A stretch of 61,516 nt of DNA from an uncultured Pelagibacteraceae bacterium (GTDB taxonomy: Bacteria; Pseudomonadota; Alphaproteobacteria; Pelagibacterales; AG-422-B15), in contig CACIBF010000005.1 of the NCBI GenBank assembly GCA_902584815.1, positions 1-61,516 on the forward strand, given 5' to 3'. The position numbers and the translations under genes were made by a program. Shown piece after piece: positions 43,101 to 51,776 of this stretch (positions within the stretch are counted from its first letter, which is position 1; every line of letters begins with the position of its first letter). The notes under the pieces are model-generated. The model was not told the DNA's origin and searched no databases. It was given only the letters and a program-made list of their open reading frames with translations.

Positions 43101-43802
43101 TTATATTTTGCTTACTTCTAATTGAATTTTACTTCCAACAAAATAACTATCACTTATCTCAATTGGTTTGTTATTAATATCTGTATTTATTGCTTTTGTA
43201 TGTATTAATGGGTCTCCGACATTTATTTTTAAATATTTGGATTGTACATTATTCGCACTCTCTGCTGATACTGTTGTTTTTTTTCTATATATTTTTTTTA
43301 ATCCATATTTATTAAAGGACAATGTCATAGAGCCAGTTTTACGAAAAAATAAATCAAAATTTTTAAATCTTTTTTCCGGGACTAATCTTTCTGTTAAAAT
43401 AAGTGGAATACCATTAGCTTTAGAGATTGTATAAATATAGAAAACTGAATCATTTTTTTTGAGATTAAATTCTCTTATTTCATTGCTGTACCCTTTTCTC
43501 TTATCTATAGAAATAATATCTACAGCAATATCAGTAGTCTCTTGATTTAAATTCTGTGATGCCCTTACCGTTTTTCCGATTTTATAATTTATTTTCTTAG
43601 AGTTAAGAAAATATCCTAAACCTCTTCTCGAATAAATGATATTTTCTTGTTTAAGGGCCTCGATTCCACGTCTAACTGTATGCCTATTCACCTTAAAAAG
43701 CTTAGCATAATAGTTTTCAGAATAGATTTTTTCTCCTAATCGAAGCTTACGATCAATAATATCTTTTTTTATTGAGTCCCTTATTTCTTCCCAAGCAAAC
43801 AT
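43101..43802 (-). CDS. phnF: GntR/HutC-family regulator, probable PhnF
   Basis: 233 aa. N-terminal winged helix with LGEKIYSENYYAKLFKVNRHT and VRRGIEALKQENIIYSRRGLG (residues about 22-65), then a UTRA ligand domain (VFYIYTISKANGIPLILTER, YLKINVGDPLIHTKAI). In Mycobacterium PhnF represses phosphonate transport genes; in E. coli it lies inside the phn operon. Here it is divergent from phnG, sharing an 87-base promoter region, and probably represses it and itself. Confidence 0.88.
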   Translation of the reverse strand: MFAWEEIRDSIKKDIIDRKLRLGEKIYSENYYAKLFKVNRHTVRRGIEALKQENIIYSRRGLGYFLNSKKINYKIGKTVRASQNLNQETTDIAVDIISIDKRKGYSNEIREFNLKKNDSVFYIYTISKANGIPLILTERLVPEKRFKNFDLFFRKTGSMTLSFNKYGLKKIYRKKTTVSAESANNVQSKYLKINVGDPLIHTKAINTDINNKPIEISDSYFVGSKIQLEVSKI

Positions 43803-43810
43803 TTAGTTAT

Positions 43811-43828
43811 TGTAACATAATTTTAATA
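43811..43828 (+). promoter_or_regulatory. Weak Pho box between phnF and phnG
   Basis: TGTAACA at 43811-43817 and TTTAATA at 43822-43828, 11 bases apart. The second half-site is degenerate. Distance to the phnG start is about 61 bases, like the pstS and phnC arrays (50-60). It also overlaps the phnF promoter. Confidence 0.5.
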
Positions 43829-43867
43829 AATAAATTGAAACGAATCGTCATAATCAATATAGTATAC

Positions 43868-43883
43868 TTGTATAGTTGTATAG
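43868..43883 (+). promoter_or_regulatory. Tandem repeat, candidate PhnF operator
   Basis: Two back-to-back copies of TTGTATAG (43868-43875 and 43876-43883), preceded by the palindrome GTATAC. They lie 6 bases before the phnG ATG at 43890, where a bound repressor would block transcription or translation. HutC-type regulators bind TGTATA-like half-sites. Assignment is by location and motif only. Confidence 0.45.
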
Positions 43884-43889
43884 ATTAAT

Positions 43890-44321
43890 ATGGAAAGAAA
43901 ATTTTGGCTTAGTACATTGGCTACATGCAATGATGCCCACCTAACTTCTCTTTGGCAAAAATTTGGTATTGAGGTAAATTTCACATGGCTTAGAAAACCA
44001 GAAATAGGCAGTATAATGTGTCAAGGAAAAATTGGAGTAACAGGAAATAATTTCAATTTTGGTGAAGTTACTATTACCCGTTGTCAATTGAAAACCTCAC
44101 AGGGAAAAATTGGTCACGGATACGTGCAAGGAAGAAATAAACATAAGGCTGAAATTGTTGCTATATGCGATGCTTTAATGCAAACAAATAAAAGAGATTT
44201 TTTAATCAAAAATATAATACGCCCTCTAGTTGTAAGTGATAAAAATTTAAAAAAAGATGTAATGTCTAAATCAGAGTCAACAGCTGTAGATTTCTTTACA
44301 TTGGTGCGAGGTGAGACTTGA
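43890..44321 (+). CDS. phnG: C-P lyase core subunit PhnG
   Basis: 143 aa. Family blocks: WLRKPEIGSIMCQGKIGVTG, NFGEVTITRCQLK, GHGYVQGRNKHKAEIVAICD and VDFFTLVRGE at the end. It is part of the PhnGHIJ core that carries out the C-P bond cleavage steps. The phnH start follows directly after the TGA. Confidence 0.95.
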   Translation: MERKFWLSTLATCNDAHLTSLWQKFGIEVNFTWLRKPEIGSIMCQGKIGVTGNNFNFGEVTITRCQLKTSQGKIGHGYVQGRNKHKAEIVAICDALMQTNKRDFLIKNIIRPLVVSDKNLKKDVMSKSESTAVDFFTLVRGET

Positions 44322-44322
44322 A

Positions 44323-44877
44323 ATGATTAATACAAATGAAAACGAGTCTATTATAAAAGCCGATGCATTCAGAGCTATATTATTTGCAACTTCTTATCCT
44401 GGATCAATTGAAAAGTTTTTAGAGATAAATAAACCTAAACAAATCTCTACATCTTCAGCTTCTATTTTGTCCACTATGTGCGATCACACCAACACCATTT
44501 ATATTGGAAAATCATTAGATACTAAATCCTTAAGAGATTGGGTAGCCTTTCATACAAACTCTAGAATAGTAGATAAAAAATTTGCAAATTTTGCAATTGG
44601 TACTTTCAATGACATGTTGCCCCTTACAGAATTCTCTAGAGGATCAGACGAGTTTCCGGATAGATCATGTACATTAATAATTGAGACACCATTTAAATCA
44701 GACAATGTAAGTATTTCAGGGCCCGGTGTCAAAGGTAGCAAAGATATCTACTTACCACATGCGAATAAAATAAGTGATGTAAATAACTCCTTCCCCCTTG
44801 GTATAGATTTCTATTTTACCAATAAAAGCAATTTTTTTTGCATTCCAAGATCAATAAAAATTAAAAAGAAAGGATAG
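44323..44877 (+). CDS. phnH: C-P lyase core subunit PhnH
   Basis: 184 aa from ATG 44323, placed after the phnG stop with GAGGTGA upstream; the longer TTG start is not needed. FRAILFATSYPGSIEKF near the N-terminus, CDHTNTIYIG, GTFNDMLPLTEFSRGSDEFP and the C-terminal SNFFCIPRSIKI match PhnH. It has a PLP-transferase-like fold without cofactor and supports the PhnGHIJ assembly. Confidence 0.92.
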   Translation: MINTNENESIIKADAFRAILFATSYPGSIEKFLEINKPKQISTSSASILSTMCDHTNTIYIGKSLDTKSLRDWVAFHTNSRIVDKKFANFAIGTFNDMLPLTEFSRGSDEFPDRSCTLIIETPFKSDNVSISGPGVKGSKDIYLPHANKISDVNNSFPLGIDFYFTNKSNFFCIPRSIKIKKKG

Positions 44878-44882
44878 TTTCT

Positions 44883-45953
44883 ATGTATGTAGCTGTTAAA
44901 GGTGGTGAAAAAGCAATTGAAAATGCTCATAATTGGCTTTCAGAAATAAGGAGAGGTGATGTTAATGTTCCCAACCTCGAAATTGATCAAATTAAAGAAC
45001 AGTTGACATTGTCTGTTGAAAGGGTCATGTCAGAAGGATCATTATATGATACTGATCTAGCAGCTCTCGCCATAAAACAATCAAGAGGTGACCTTATTGA
45101 AGCCATCTTCTTAATCAGGGCCTATCGTACAACTCTACCAAGATTTGGAACATCCCCCCCTATTAAAACAGAAGATATGGTATGCATGAGAAGAATCTCA
45201 GCAACTTATAAAGATATTCCCGGAAAACAAAAATTGGGGCCTACATTTGATTATACACACAGACTTTTAGACTTTAGTTTACTGGCTGAAGGCAATATAC
45301 CTAAGGCAGAAAAACGAAAAGTATTAAAGGAAAAAATACCTCACGTACTGAGATTTTTAAATAAAGAAGGCCTTATTCAAAAAGAAAAAAATAATAATTA
45401 TCAGCCAAAAGACATCACAAGAAATCCACTTGAGTTTCCAGCTAATAGAAGTGAGAGGTTACAATCACTTTCTAGAGCCGATGAAGGATTTCTTCTTGCT
45501 TTAGCTTATTCAACTCAAAGAGGCTACGCTAGAAATCATGCTTTTGTAGGTGAATTAAGAATTGGTTATGTAAAAGTAAAGTACAACATTCCAGAATTGG
45601 ACATTGAGATCGATATTGCAGAAATAATTGTTACTGAGTGCGAGAGTGTAAATCAATTTCAAGGAAGCAAAAAAACACCCGCACAATTTACACGAGGATA
45701 TGGATTGACATTTGGTCAATTAGAAAGAAAGGCAGTATCAATGGCCCTAGTCGATAGGGCATTAAGGTGGAAAGAAATTGGTGAAGAGTTTGTCGGAGCT
45801 CCTGCTCAGGATGAGGAATTTGTATTGTCACATTGTGATAATATACAGGCAACTGGGTTTTTGGAACATTTAAAGTTACCCCATTATGTTGATTTTCAAT
45901 CAGAGCTGGAATTAGTTAGAAGAATTCGTAAAGAGTATGAGAAAAACAAATAA
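44883..45953 (+). CDS. phnI: C-P lyase core subunit PhnI
   Basis: 356 aa, full length. The start MYVAVKGGEKAIENAHNWL, followed by RGDVNVPNLEIDQIKEQL and AYRTTLPRFGTSPPIKTEDM, are conserved, as is GYGLTFGQLERKAVSMALVD. PhnI acts as the nucleosidase that swaps the adenine of ATP or GTP for phosphonate, forming ribose-1-phosphonate 5-triphosphate. It overlaps phnJ by 17 bases. Confidence 0.95.
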   Translation: MYVAVKGGEKAIENAHNWLSEIRRGDVNVPNLEIDQIKEQLTLSVERVMSEGSLYDTDLAALAIKQSRGDLIEAIFLIRAYRTTLPRFGTSPPIKTEDMVCMRRISATYKDIPGKQKLGPTFDYTHRLLDFSLLAEGNIPKAEKRKVLKEKIPHVLRFLNKEGLIQKEKNNNYQPKDITRNPLEFPANRSERLQSLSRADEGFLLALAYSTQRGYARNHAFVGELRIGYVKVKYNIPELDIEIDIAEIIVTECESVNQFQGSKKTPAQFTRGYGLTFGQLERKAVSMALVDRALRWKEIGEEFVGAPAQDEEFVLSHCDNIQATGFLEHLKLPHYVDFQSELELVRRIRKEYEKNK

Positions 45954-46827
45954 CGTAATTAAGATTAAAGATTTCAAAGTAGACAAAGGTCTACCTTTTG
46001 ATCAAGAATATAATTTTGCGTATTTAGATGAGAATACAAAAAAAATGATAAGACGTGCAATAATAAAAGCTTTATGTATTCCAGGTTATCAGGTTCCTTT
46101 TGCCTCTAGAGAAATGCCTATGCCATATGGATGGGGAACAGGTGGAGTCCAAGTTACTGCGAGCTGCTTAACAAAAAGGGACACTTTAAAAATAATAGAT
46201 CAGGGAGCTGACGATACTACCAACGCTGTATCAATAAGAAATTTTTTCAAAAAAACTTCAAATATTAAAACTACTGAAATTACTGAAAAAGCAACACTGA
46301 TACAAACTAGACATAGAATTCCTGAAACACCATTAAAAAAGAAACAAATATTTGTTTATCAGGTACCCATCCCTGAACCCTTGGCCTTTCTAGAACCTAA
46401 AGTATCTGAAACAATAAAAATGCACTCTCTTTCCGAATATGGCGCAATGCACGTAAAGCTCTATGAAGATATATCAAAAAATGGGCATATAGAAACCGCT
46501 TACGCTTATCCAGTAAAAACTAATGATCGTTATATAATGGATCCATCCCCAATACCAAAATTTGATAATCCTAAAATGAATAACTCACCAGCGATACAGC
46601 TATTTGGTGCTGGAAGAGAACAAAGAATTTATGCTATTCCACCGTATACAAAAGTTAAAAGTCTCGATTTTGAAGACTACCCATTTGACCCATTTAAAGC
46701 TGAACACGCATGTGATATTTGTGGATCAAAGAATACATATTTAGATGAGATTATTGTTGATGATGCGGGAAATAAATCTTTTATTTGCTCAGATACAGAT
46801 TTTTGTAATAAAAGAAAAAATAAATGA
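45937..46827 (+). CDS. phnJ: C-P lyase radical-SAM subunit PhnJ
   Basis: 296 aa. The four cysteines of the iron-sulfur/radical centre are Cys259, Cys262, Cys284 and Cys290 (ACDICGSKN, then FICSDTDFC), with spacings 3, 22 and 6 equal to those of E. coli PhnJ. Other core blocks are PFASREMPMPYGWGTGGVQ and GADDTTNAVSIR. It cleaves the C-P bond, releasing the alkane (methane from methylphosphonate) and leaving ribose cyclic phosphate. A 4-base overlap joins it to phnK. Confidence 0.97.
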   Translation: MRKTNNVIKIKDFKVDKGLPFDQEYNFAYLDENTKKMIRRAIIKALCIPGYQVPFASREMPMPYGWGTGGVQVTASCLTKRDTLKIIDQGADDTTNAVSIRNFFKKTSNIKTTEITEKATLIQTRHRIPETPLKKKQIFVYQVPIPEPLAFLEPKVSETIKMHSLSEYGAMHVKLYEDISKNGHIETAYAYPVKTNDRYIMDPSPIPKFDNPKMNNSPAIQLFGAGREQRIYAIPPYTKVKSLDFEDYPFDPFKAEHACDICGSKNTYLDEIIVDDAGNKSFICSDTDFCNKRKNK

Positions 46828-47594
46828 TAATCCCTATTTTAAAAGTTACAAATTTAAGCAAATCTTATGATAACATTGTTGGATGTAAAAATATTTCAAT
46901 GTCACTATATCCAGGTGAAGTATTGGGCATTGTTGGTGAGTCTGGTTCCGGTAAAACAACCTTAATTAACTGCTTATCCGGCAATCTTGAGCCTGATAGA
47001 GGAAAAATAATTTTCAATATTAACAACAAAGAAACCGACTTTTTAAATATATCAGAGTCAGAGAAAAGAAAATTTATTAGAACAGATTTAGCTTTTGTTC
47101 ATCAAAACCCACGTGACGGATTAAGATTAAATGTATCAGCAGGTGGTAATATAGGCGAAAAATTAATGTCTGTTGGCTATAGACATTATGGAAATATAAG
47201 AAGCTTAGCAACAAAATGGATGAATAAAGTTGAAATAGACAAAAGTAGAATTGATGATCTACCCATTACTTTCTCAGGTGGAATGCTTCAAAGACTTCAA
47301 ATAGCAAAAAATCTAATAACAAGCCCAAATGTTATTTTTATGGATGAACCAACTGGTGGGCTAGATGTGTCAGTTCAAGCTCGTGTTCTTGATTTGATAA
47401 GATCACTTGTTAATGAATTGAACCTTACAGTAATTATTGTATCACATGATTTAGCCGTTATCAGATTACTTGCAGATAAAATGATTGTCATGAAAAACGG
47501 TACTGTAATCGAGTCTGGTTTAAGCGATCAGGTACTTGAAGATCCTCAGCAAGAATATACACAGCTATTAGTAAGTTCGGTGTTAAACGTTTAA
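46824..47594 (+). CDS. phnK: C-P lyase ABC-type ATPase PhnK
   Basis: 256 aa. Walker A GESGSGKTT, signature FSGGMLQRLQIAKNL, Walker B VIFMDEPTGGLD, and the switch histidine in IIVSHDLAV. PhnK docks on the PhnGHIJ core and is not a transporter component. It overlaps phnJ by 4 bases and is one base upstream of phnL. Confidence 0.95.
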   Translation: MIIPILKVTNLSKSYDNIVGCKNISMSLYPGEVLGIVGESGSGKTTLINCLSGNLEPDRGKIIFNINNKETDFLNISESEKRKFIRTDLAFVHQNPRDGLRLNVSAGGNIGEKLMSVGYRHYGNIRSLATKWMNKVEIDKSRIDDLPITFSGGMLQRLQIAKNLITSPNVIFMDEPTGGLDVSVQARVLDLIRSLVNELNLTVIIVSHDLAVIRLLADKMIVMKNGTVIESGLSDQVLEDPQQEYTQLLVSSVLNV

Positions 47595-47595
47595 T

Positions 47596-48270
47596 ATGAT
47601 TGAGGTAAAAAAAGTTAATAAATCGTTTACTTTATTTAACCAAAATAACGCGAAGATAACAGTTTTTAAAAATTTAAATTTTAAGGTTAATCCAGGTGAA
47701 ATTGTAGCCCTTAAAGGACCATCAGGCATAGGTAAATCAAGTATTTTAAAGATGATTTATGGAAGTTATATAATTGATAAGGGTGCTATAATTATAAATA
47801 ATAAAAATATTGCCACTCTATCAGCTCAGGAAATACTTAAACTTAGAAAAACTTCAATTGGGTATGTGAGCCAATTTTTAAAAGTGATACCCCGTATTTC
47901 TGCTTTAGATGTAATAATGGAACCATTATTAAATTCAGGTGATAATAAAAATAATGCTTATAAAAAATCGATAAAACTTTTAAAGGACTTAAATATTGAG
48001 AAGAACTTGTGGCACTTATCTCCGCTAACTTTTTCTGGGGGCGAGCAACAGAGAATTAATATCGCACGAGGTTTTATAAAAGACCTTCCTTACTTGTTAC
48101 TCGATGAGCCAACTGCAAGTCTTGACAGTAGAAATCGTGATATAATTATCAATTTAATTAAAGCGAAATCTAATAGAGGCGTATCAATTATTGGAATCTT
48201 TCATGACGAATATTCTCGAAAAAAGCTGAATGTAAGAGAGATTGATCTAAACATTGAAACAAAGCATTAA
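47596..48270 (+). CDS. phnL: C-P lyase ABC-type ATPase PhnL
   Basis: 224 aa. Walker A GPSGIGKSS, signature FSGGEQQRINIARGF and Walker B LLLDEPTASLD; PhnL-specific elements include YVSQFLKVIPRISALDVI and a HDE in place of the usual HD after the Walker B strand. PhnL is required for the PhnI step and in structures docks on PhnK. The stop is overlapped by 17 bases by the TTG start of phnN. Confidence 0.93.
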   Translation: MIEVKKVNKSFTLFNQNNAKITVFKNLNFKVNPGEIVALKGPSGIGKSSILKMIYGSYIIDKGAIIINNKNIATLSAQEILKLRKTSIGYVSQFLKVIPRISALDVIMEPLLNSGDNKNNAYKKSIKLLKDLNIEKNLWHLSPLTFSGGEQQRINIARGFIKDLPYLLLDEPTASLDSRNRDIIINLIKAKSNRGVSIIGIFHDEYSRKKLNVREIDLNIETKH

Positions 48271-48805
48271 AAGAAACGGCAAGGCTTTTATCGTCTTAGG
48301 TCCATCAGGATCTGGTAAAAACACCCTTATAAATGGAGCCTGTAAAAATATCGATAATCTAAAGGCGATCAAAAGATACATTACAAGAACTAAAATAGAT
48401 ATTAATGAAGACTACAACCCCATTGATGAAAAAATATTTACACAAATGAAGAGTGAAAATTTATTTTGTACAACATGGAATGCAAATAATTGCAATTATG
48501 GTATTCACAAAGATGCAATTAATGATCTTAAAGATGGGAAAAACATAATATTTGCTGGATCTAGAGAATATATTAATAATATATTATATGATATATCCTC
48601 TTCTATCGTTATACACATAAATGCTACTAGCAATTTATTGAGTCAACGAATTATTGATAGAAAAAGAGAGAACGAATTCGAAATCAACTCTCGAATAAAA
48701 AGAGAAAATTATAATTTACCAACAAGTACAAAATTTGTAGAAAATAATAGCAGTATTGATCAAGGTATTATGAATTTAACTGCATTAATTAAAAGTTTAA
48801 TTTAA
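48254..48805 (+). CDS. phnN: Ribose 1,5-bisphosphokinase
   Basis: 183 aa. The P-loop is IVLGPSGSGKNTLINGA, and KRYITRTKID matches the guanylate-kinase-like PhnN family, which converts ribose 1,5-bisphosphate to PRPP. The start is TTG at 48254 inside phnL; no ATG is available before the P-loop. It converges on the DUF1045 gene with a 17-base overlap. Confidence 0.9.
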   Translation: MKQSIKRNGKAFIVLGPSGSGKNTLINGACKNIDNLKAIKRYITRTKIDINEDYNPIDEKIFTQMKSENLFCTTWNANNCNYGIHKDAINDLKDGKNIIFAGSREYINNILYDISSSIVIHINATSNLLSQRIIDRKRENEFEINSRIKRENYNLPTSTKFVENNSSIDQGIMNLTALIKSLI

Positions 48806-49505
48806 ACCTTTTTATTTCCTCAAAATGGCCATTTTTATTTTCACCAAGTAAACTAATTTCATTAAATTCAATTACATTATTTGATATTTTGTAAATTAAT
48901 TTTTCTAGTTCTAATTTTTGTTTGTTAGATAATTTATTGTTATTTTGGTTCATTAGCGTCATATGAAATTTAAATTGATCAAAGACGAATGGATATCCCC
49001 ACTCTTTTAAATATTTGTTTTGCTTAAAAGTTAAAGAATCAGGGATCCTTTTTTTTATTTCTGTTTTATTTAGCTCTGCCCTAAAAGTATCTAGATGTTT
49101 AACAAGATCTTTCTCAAGGTTTATTAATAATTTGTTTGGTTTTCTGCTAGTTATTAAAGTAAATTTTTTACTATAAACAATTTTTAAACCTTTTATCTTA
49201 AATCTACTATGTTGTGCTGCTATATGGCTAATAACATCATAAAAATTTTTTGTTTTAACATTTCGTTTAAGTCTAAATGGTGCCTTTAATGTTGCGTGAA
49301 ACCCATACTTTGCTGGCTCTTCACAATAGTCTTTAAGTTCATCAAAGTATGTAAAACCTCTATTAATAAAATATTTTTGACGTCTTGTTAGTGATATTTT
49401 TTTCTTTTTATTAATATCTCTACCTAAAAGGTTTTTCCCGAAGTTTTCTAAACTCGAGTTTTTTTTAGGCAAAAAGTAAATTGCCACTCTTTTGTAATTA
49501 GTCAT
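48789..49505 (-). CDS. DUF1045 2H phosphoesterase, phosphonate metabolism
   Basis: 238 aa. KRVAIYFLPKKNSSLENFGK and AKYGFHATLKAPFRL are the DUF1045 hallmarks. The two H-x-T/S motifs of the 2H superfamily are HATL (near residue 78) and HMTL (near residue 183). The family is found in C-P lyase loci of many alphaproteobacteria. phnP, the 1,2-cyclic ribose phosphate phosphodiesterase, is absent here; a cyclic-phosphate-opening 2H enzyme would supply that missing step. That role is an inference. Divergent from phnM. Confidence 0.88.
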   Translation of the reverse strand: MTNYKRVAIYFLPKKNSSLENFGKNLLGRDINKKKKISLTRRQKYFINRGFTYFDELKDYCEEPAKYGFHATLKAPFRLKRNVKTKNFYDVISHIAAQHSRFKIKGLKIVYSKKFTLITSRKPNKLLINLEKDLVKHLDTFRAELNKTEIKKRIPDSLTFKQNKYLKEWGYPFVFDQFKFHMTLMNQNNNKLSNKQKLELEKLIYKISNNVIEFNEISLLGENKNGHFEEIKRFKLNF

Positions 49506-49554
49506 AATACTTTAACAATAATCTAATAAATTAGTAATATCTTGTTAAATAAAT

Positions 49555-50697
49555 ATGAATGAATTTGTAATAAAAAATGCACATATTGTTTGTCCGGACG
49601 AATCTTTTATGGGCCATGTTTACATTGCAAACGGTATAATAAAGGATTTAAGTAAAGGAAATTATACTGGAAATTCTGCTTTCGATTTAAACAAGGATTT
49701 CTTAATTCCTGGTTTAATCGAACTTCATACAGATAATATCGAAAGACATTTAACACCCAGGCCAAAAGTAGAATGGCCAATTATAAACGCATTGCTAGCT
49801 CATGATAGAGAATTGTCTTCCGTCGGTATAACCACGGTATTTGATGCACTTAGAGTTGGATCGATACCAAAAGGGAACCTTCAAGGTGAATATAAAAAAT
49901 ATGCTAAAGCAACAGCTGATCAAATTTCAAATTTAAAAAAAAATAAACTTTTTAAAATTGACCATTATATTCACTTGCGTGCAGAAACCGCATCTGAAAC
50001 GTTAGCAAATGAACTTGATGAGTTTGATGAATCAAGCAACGTTAAAATGATAAGCATTATGGACCATACACCGGGACAAAGACAATTTAGAAATACAGAT
50101 AAATATAAGGAATATTTAGCAGGTAAATATCAACTATCTGATGAAGAAATGGAAAGTCACTTCTCTAAATTAAAAGCACTGCAGTCAAAAAATAGTGAAA
50201 TACATATAAAGAAAATATCTGAAGCACAAATGAGATTTCAATGTGTTCTTGCGAGTCATGATGACACTACTATAGAAGATGTATTAAGTTCAAAAAATCT
50301 AGGAGTTTCAATAGCAGAATTTCCAACAACAATCGAAGCAGCAAAAGAGTCGCAAAAAGAAGACATGAAAATTATCATGGGTTCCCCAAATTTAATGAGA
50401 GGTGGGTCACATTCTGGAAATATTTCAGCTCAAGAACTCATAGACGAAAATTGCCTTGATATTTTTAGCTCTGACTATATCCCGTCATCCCTACTTTCTT
50501 CAGCTGTCAAATGGGGTTTAGAGTCCGGTAATATGCCAAAAGCAATTGCCTCAATTTCAAGAAACCCAGCAATAGCTACACAGCTTCTAGACCGAGGTAG
50601 TATACAGTGCGGCATGAAGGCGGACCTAGTTAGTTTCAGTATTTATAACAATTTACCAATAGTAAAAAAAGTATGGGTATCAGGACAAGCGATATAA
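49555..50697 (+). CDS. phnM: Ribose 1-methylphosphonate 5-triphosphate diphosphatase
   Basis: 380 aa, amidohydrolase superfamily. IPGLIELHTDNIERHLTPRP carries the metal ligands, followed by ALLAHDRELSSVGITTVFDA, SIMDHTPGQRQFR, LASHDDTT and FSSDYIPSSL. It removes pyrophosphate from the triphosphate made by PhnI. It is separated from the phnG-N run by the opposite-strand DUF1045 gene, and ends one base before aqpS. Confidence 0.95.
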   Translation: MNEFVIKNAHIVCPDESFMGHVYIANGIIKDLSKGNYTGNSAFDLNKDFLIPGLIELHTDNIERHLTPRPKVEWPIINALLAHDRELSSVGITTVFDALRVGSIPKGNLQGEYKKYAKATADQISNLKKNKLFKIDHYIHLRAETASETLANELDEFDESSNVKMISIMDHTPGQRQFRNTDKYKEYLAGKYQLSDEEMESHFSKLKALQSKNSEIHIKKISEAQMRFQCVLASHDDTTIEDVLSSKNLGVSIAEFPTTIEAAKESQKEDMKIIMGSPNLMRGGSHSGNISAQELIDENCLDIFSSDYIPSSLLSSAVKWGLESGNMPKAIASISRNPAIATQLLDRGSIQCGMKADLVSFSIYNNLPIVKKVWVSGQAI

Positions 50698-51348
50698 TTA
50701 ATCGTAAAATCGAAGAATAAAATATGCAAGTAAGAGACCAATTAATTGCATAAAAATAAACATCAACACGTGCTGTGGATCTATACCGGTAAATGTGTTG
50801 GTGAATGATCTACTGATCGTGACAGCTGGATTGGCAAATGATGTTGAAGATGTGAACCAATAAGCCCCAGTTATATATAAAGCCACCGCTATTGCTGGAT
50901 CTCTTTTTGCCTTTAGTGTGAGTACAATTGTAATTAATAAGCCTATTGTTGCAACCACTTCAGAGACATGAATATTAATTCCTGTTCTTTCTTTAGTTGA
51001 AAATTCAATAAATAAATCATCAAAAATATAATTTGCTAAAATGACTCCAGAAGTGCCACCCACTAGTTGAAAAATGATAAATAATATCATCGTTACGTTA
51101 TTAATATCTGATTTAAATCTAAAATAAAGTGTAACAACTGGATTAAAATGAGCTCCAGATATAGGACCAAATGTTGATATTATCACGTAAAGCATTGCTC
51201 CTGTTGCTATTGCATTTGCTAAAAGAACAACCCCCTCATTGTTAGGAGATAAATTATTGGCCATTATACCTGATCCAACAACACTGAATACAAGCATAAG
51301 GGTGCCAATGTACTCAGCTAAAAGTTTTTGATTAAGAGAATAAGGCAT
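50698..51348 (-). CDS. aqpS: Aquaglyceroporin family channel, probable arsenite exit
   Basis: 216 aa, six helices. The two asparagine boxes read GAHFNPVVT and FANPAVT (NPV and NPA). The short GSGIMANNL N-terminal element and the location 3 bases after arsC match the AqpS type of Sinorhizobium, which lets arsenite leave the cell down its gradient. It is the last gene of the pst-phoU-phoB operon. There is no arsR or arsB nearby. Confidence 0.88.
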   Translation of the reverse strand: MPYSLNQKLLAEYIGTLMLVFSVVGSGIMANNLSPNNEGVVLLANAIATGAMLYVIISTFGPISGAHFNPVVTLYFRFKSDINNVTMILFIIFQLVGGTSGVILANYIFDDLFIEFSTKERTGINIHVSEVVATIGLLITIVLTLKAKRDPAIAVALYITGAYWFTSSTSFANPAVTISRSFTNTFTGIDPQHVLMFIFMQLIGLLLAYFILRFYD

Positions 51349-51351
51349 TAT

Positions 51352-51774
51352 TTATTTTATTAAATTTTCTTGTATTAATTTATCAATGTAGTGATAAGTG
51401 CTATGAAATTTATTTATGTCTTGTTGAGATGGATCTTCTTTATTGGCAGGATCTTCAATATTAAAATGAAATGTTTTAGGAGCTCCTGGCCAGACAGGAC
51501 ACACTTCCTTTGATGCTTGATGACAAACAGTTACTACATAATCCATTATTGGTGTACTGCTCTCAGAAAATTTTTCCCAACTTTTGCTGTAAAGGTTATC
51601 AACTGGTATTTTTAATTCATCCAATATCTGAATTGTCATCGGATTAATTATTCCAGATGGATTACTTCCTGCACTAAAGCCTCTTAAATAATTTGAGTAT
51701 TTATAATTAGTTATTGCTTCCGCTATGATGCTTCTTGCAGAATTTTGAGTGCATAAATAAAGAACATTTTTCAT
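51352..51774 (-). CDS. arsC: Arsenate reductase, low-molecular-weight phosphatase type
   Basis: 140 aa. P-loop VLYLCTQNSARS with Cys8 and Arg14; VCHQASKEVCPVWPGAPKTF carries the redox cysteines, and FHFNIEDPA the usual Asp. It reduces arsenate to arsenite with thioredoxin or glutathione. It starts 2 bases after the phoB stop and is 3 bases before aqpS, so it is made together with phosphate uptake. Confidence 0.92.
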   Translation of the reverse strand: MKNVLYLCTQNSARSIIAEAITNYKYSNYLRGFSAGSNPSGIINPMTIQILDELKIPVDNLYSKSWEKFSESSTPIMDYVVTVCHQASKEVCPVWPGAPKTFHFNIEDPANKEDPSQQDINKFHSTYHYIDKLIQENLIK

Positions 51775-51776
51775 AT

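Noticed and set aside
49506-49554. Pho box between the DUF1045 gene and phnM
   Set aside because: TAAT-like pieces occur, but no two TGTAAT units at 11-base spacing; AT-rich noise explains them.
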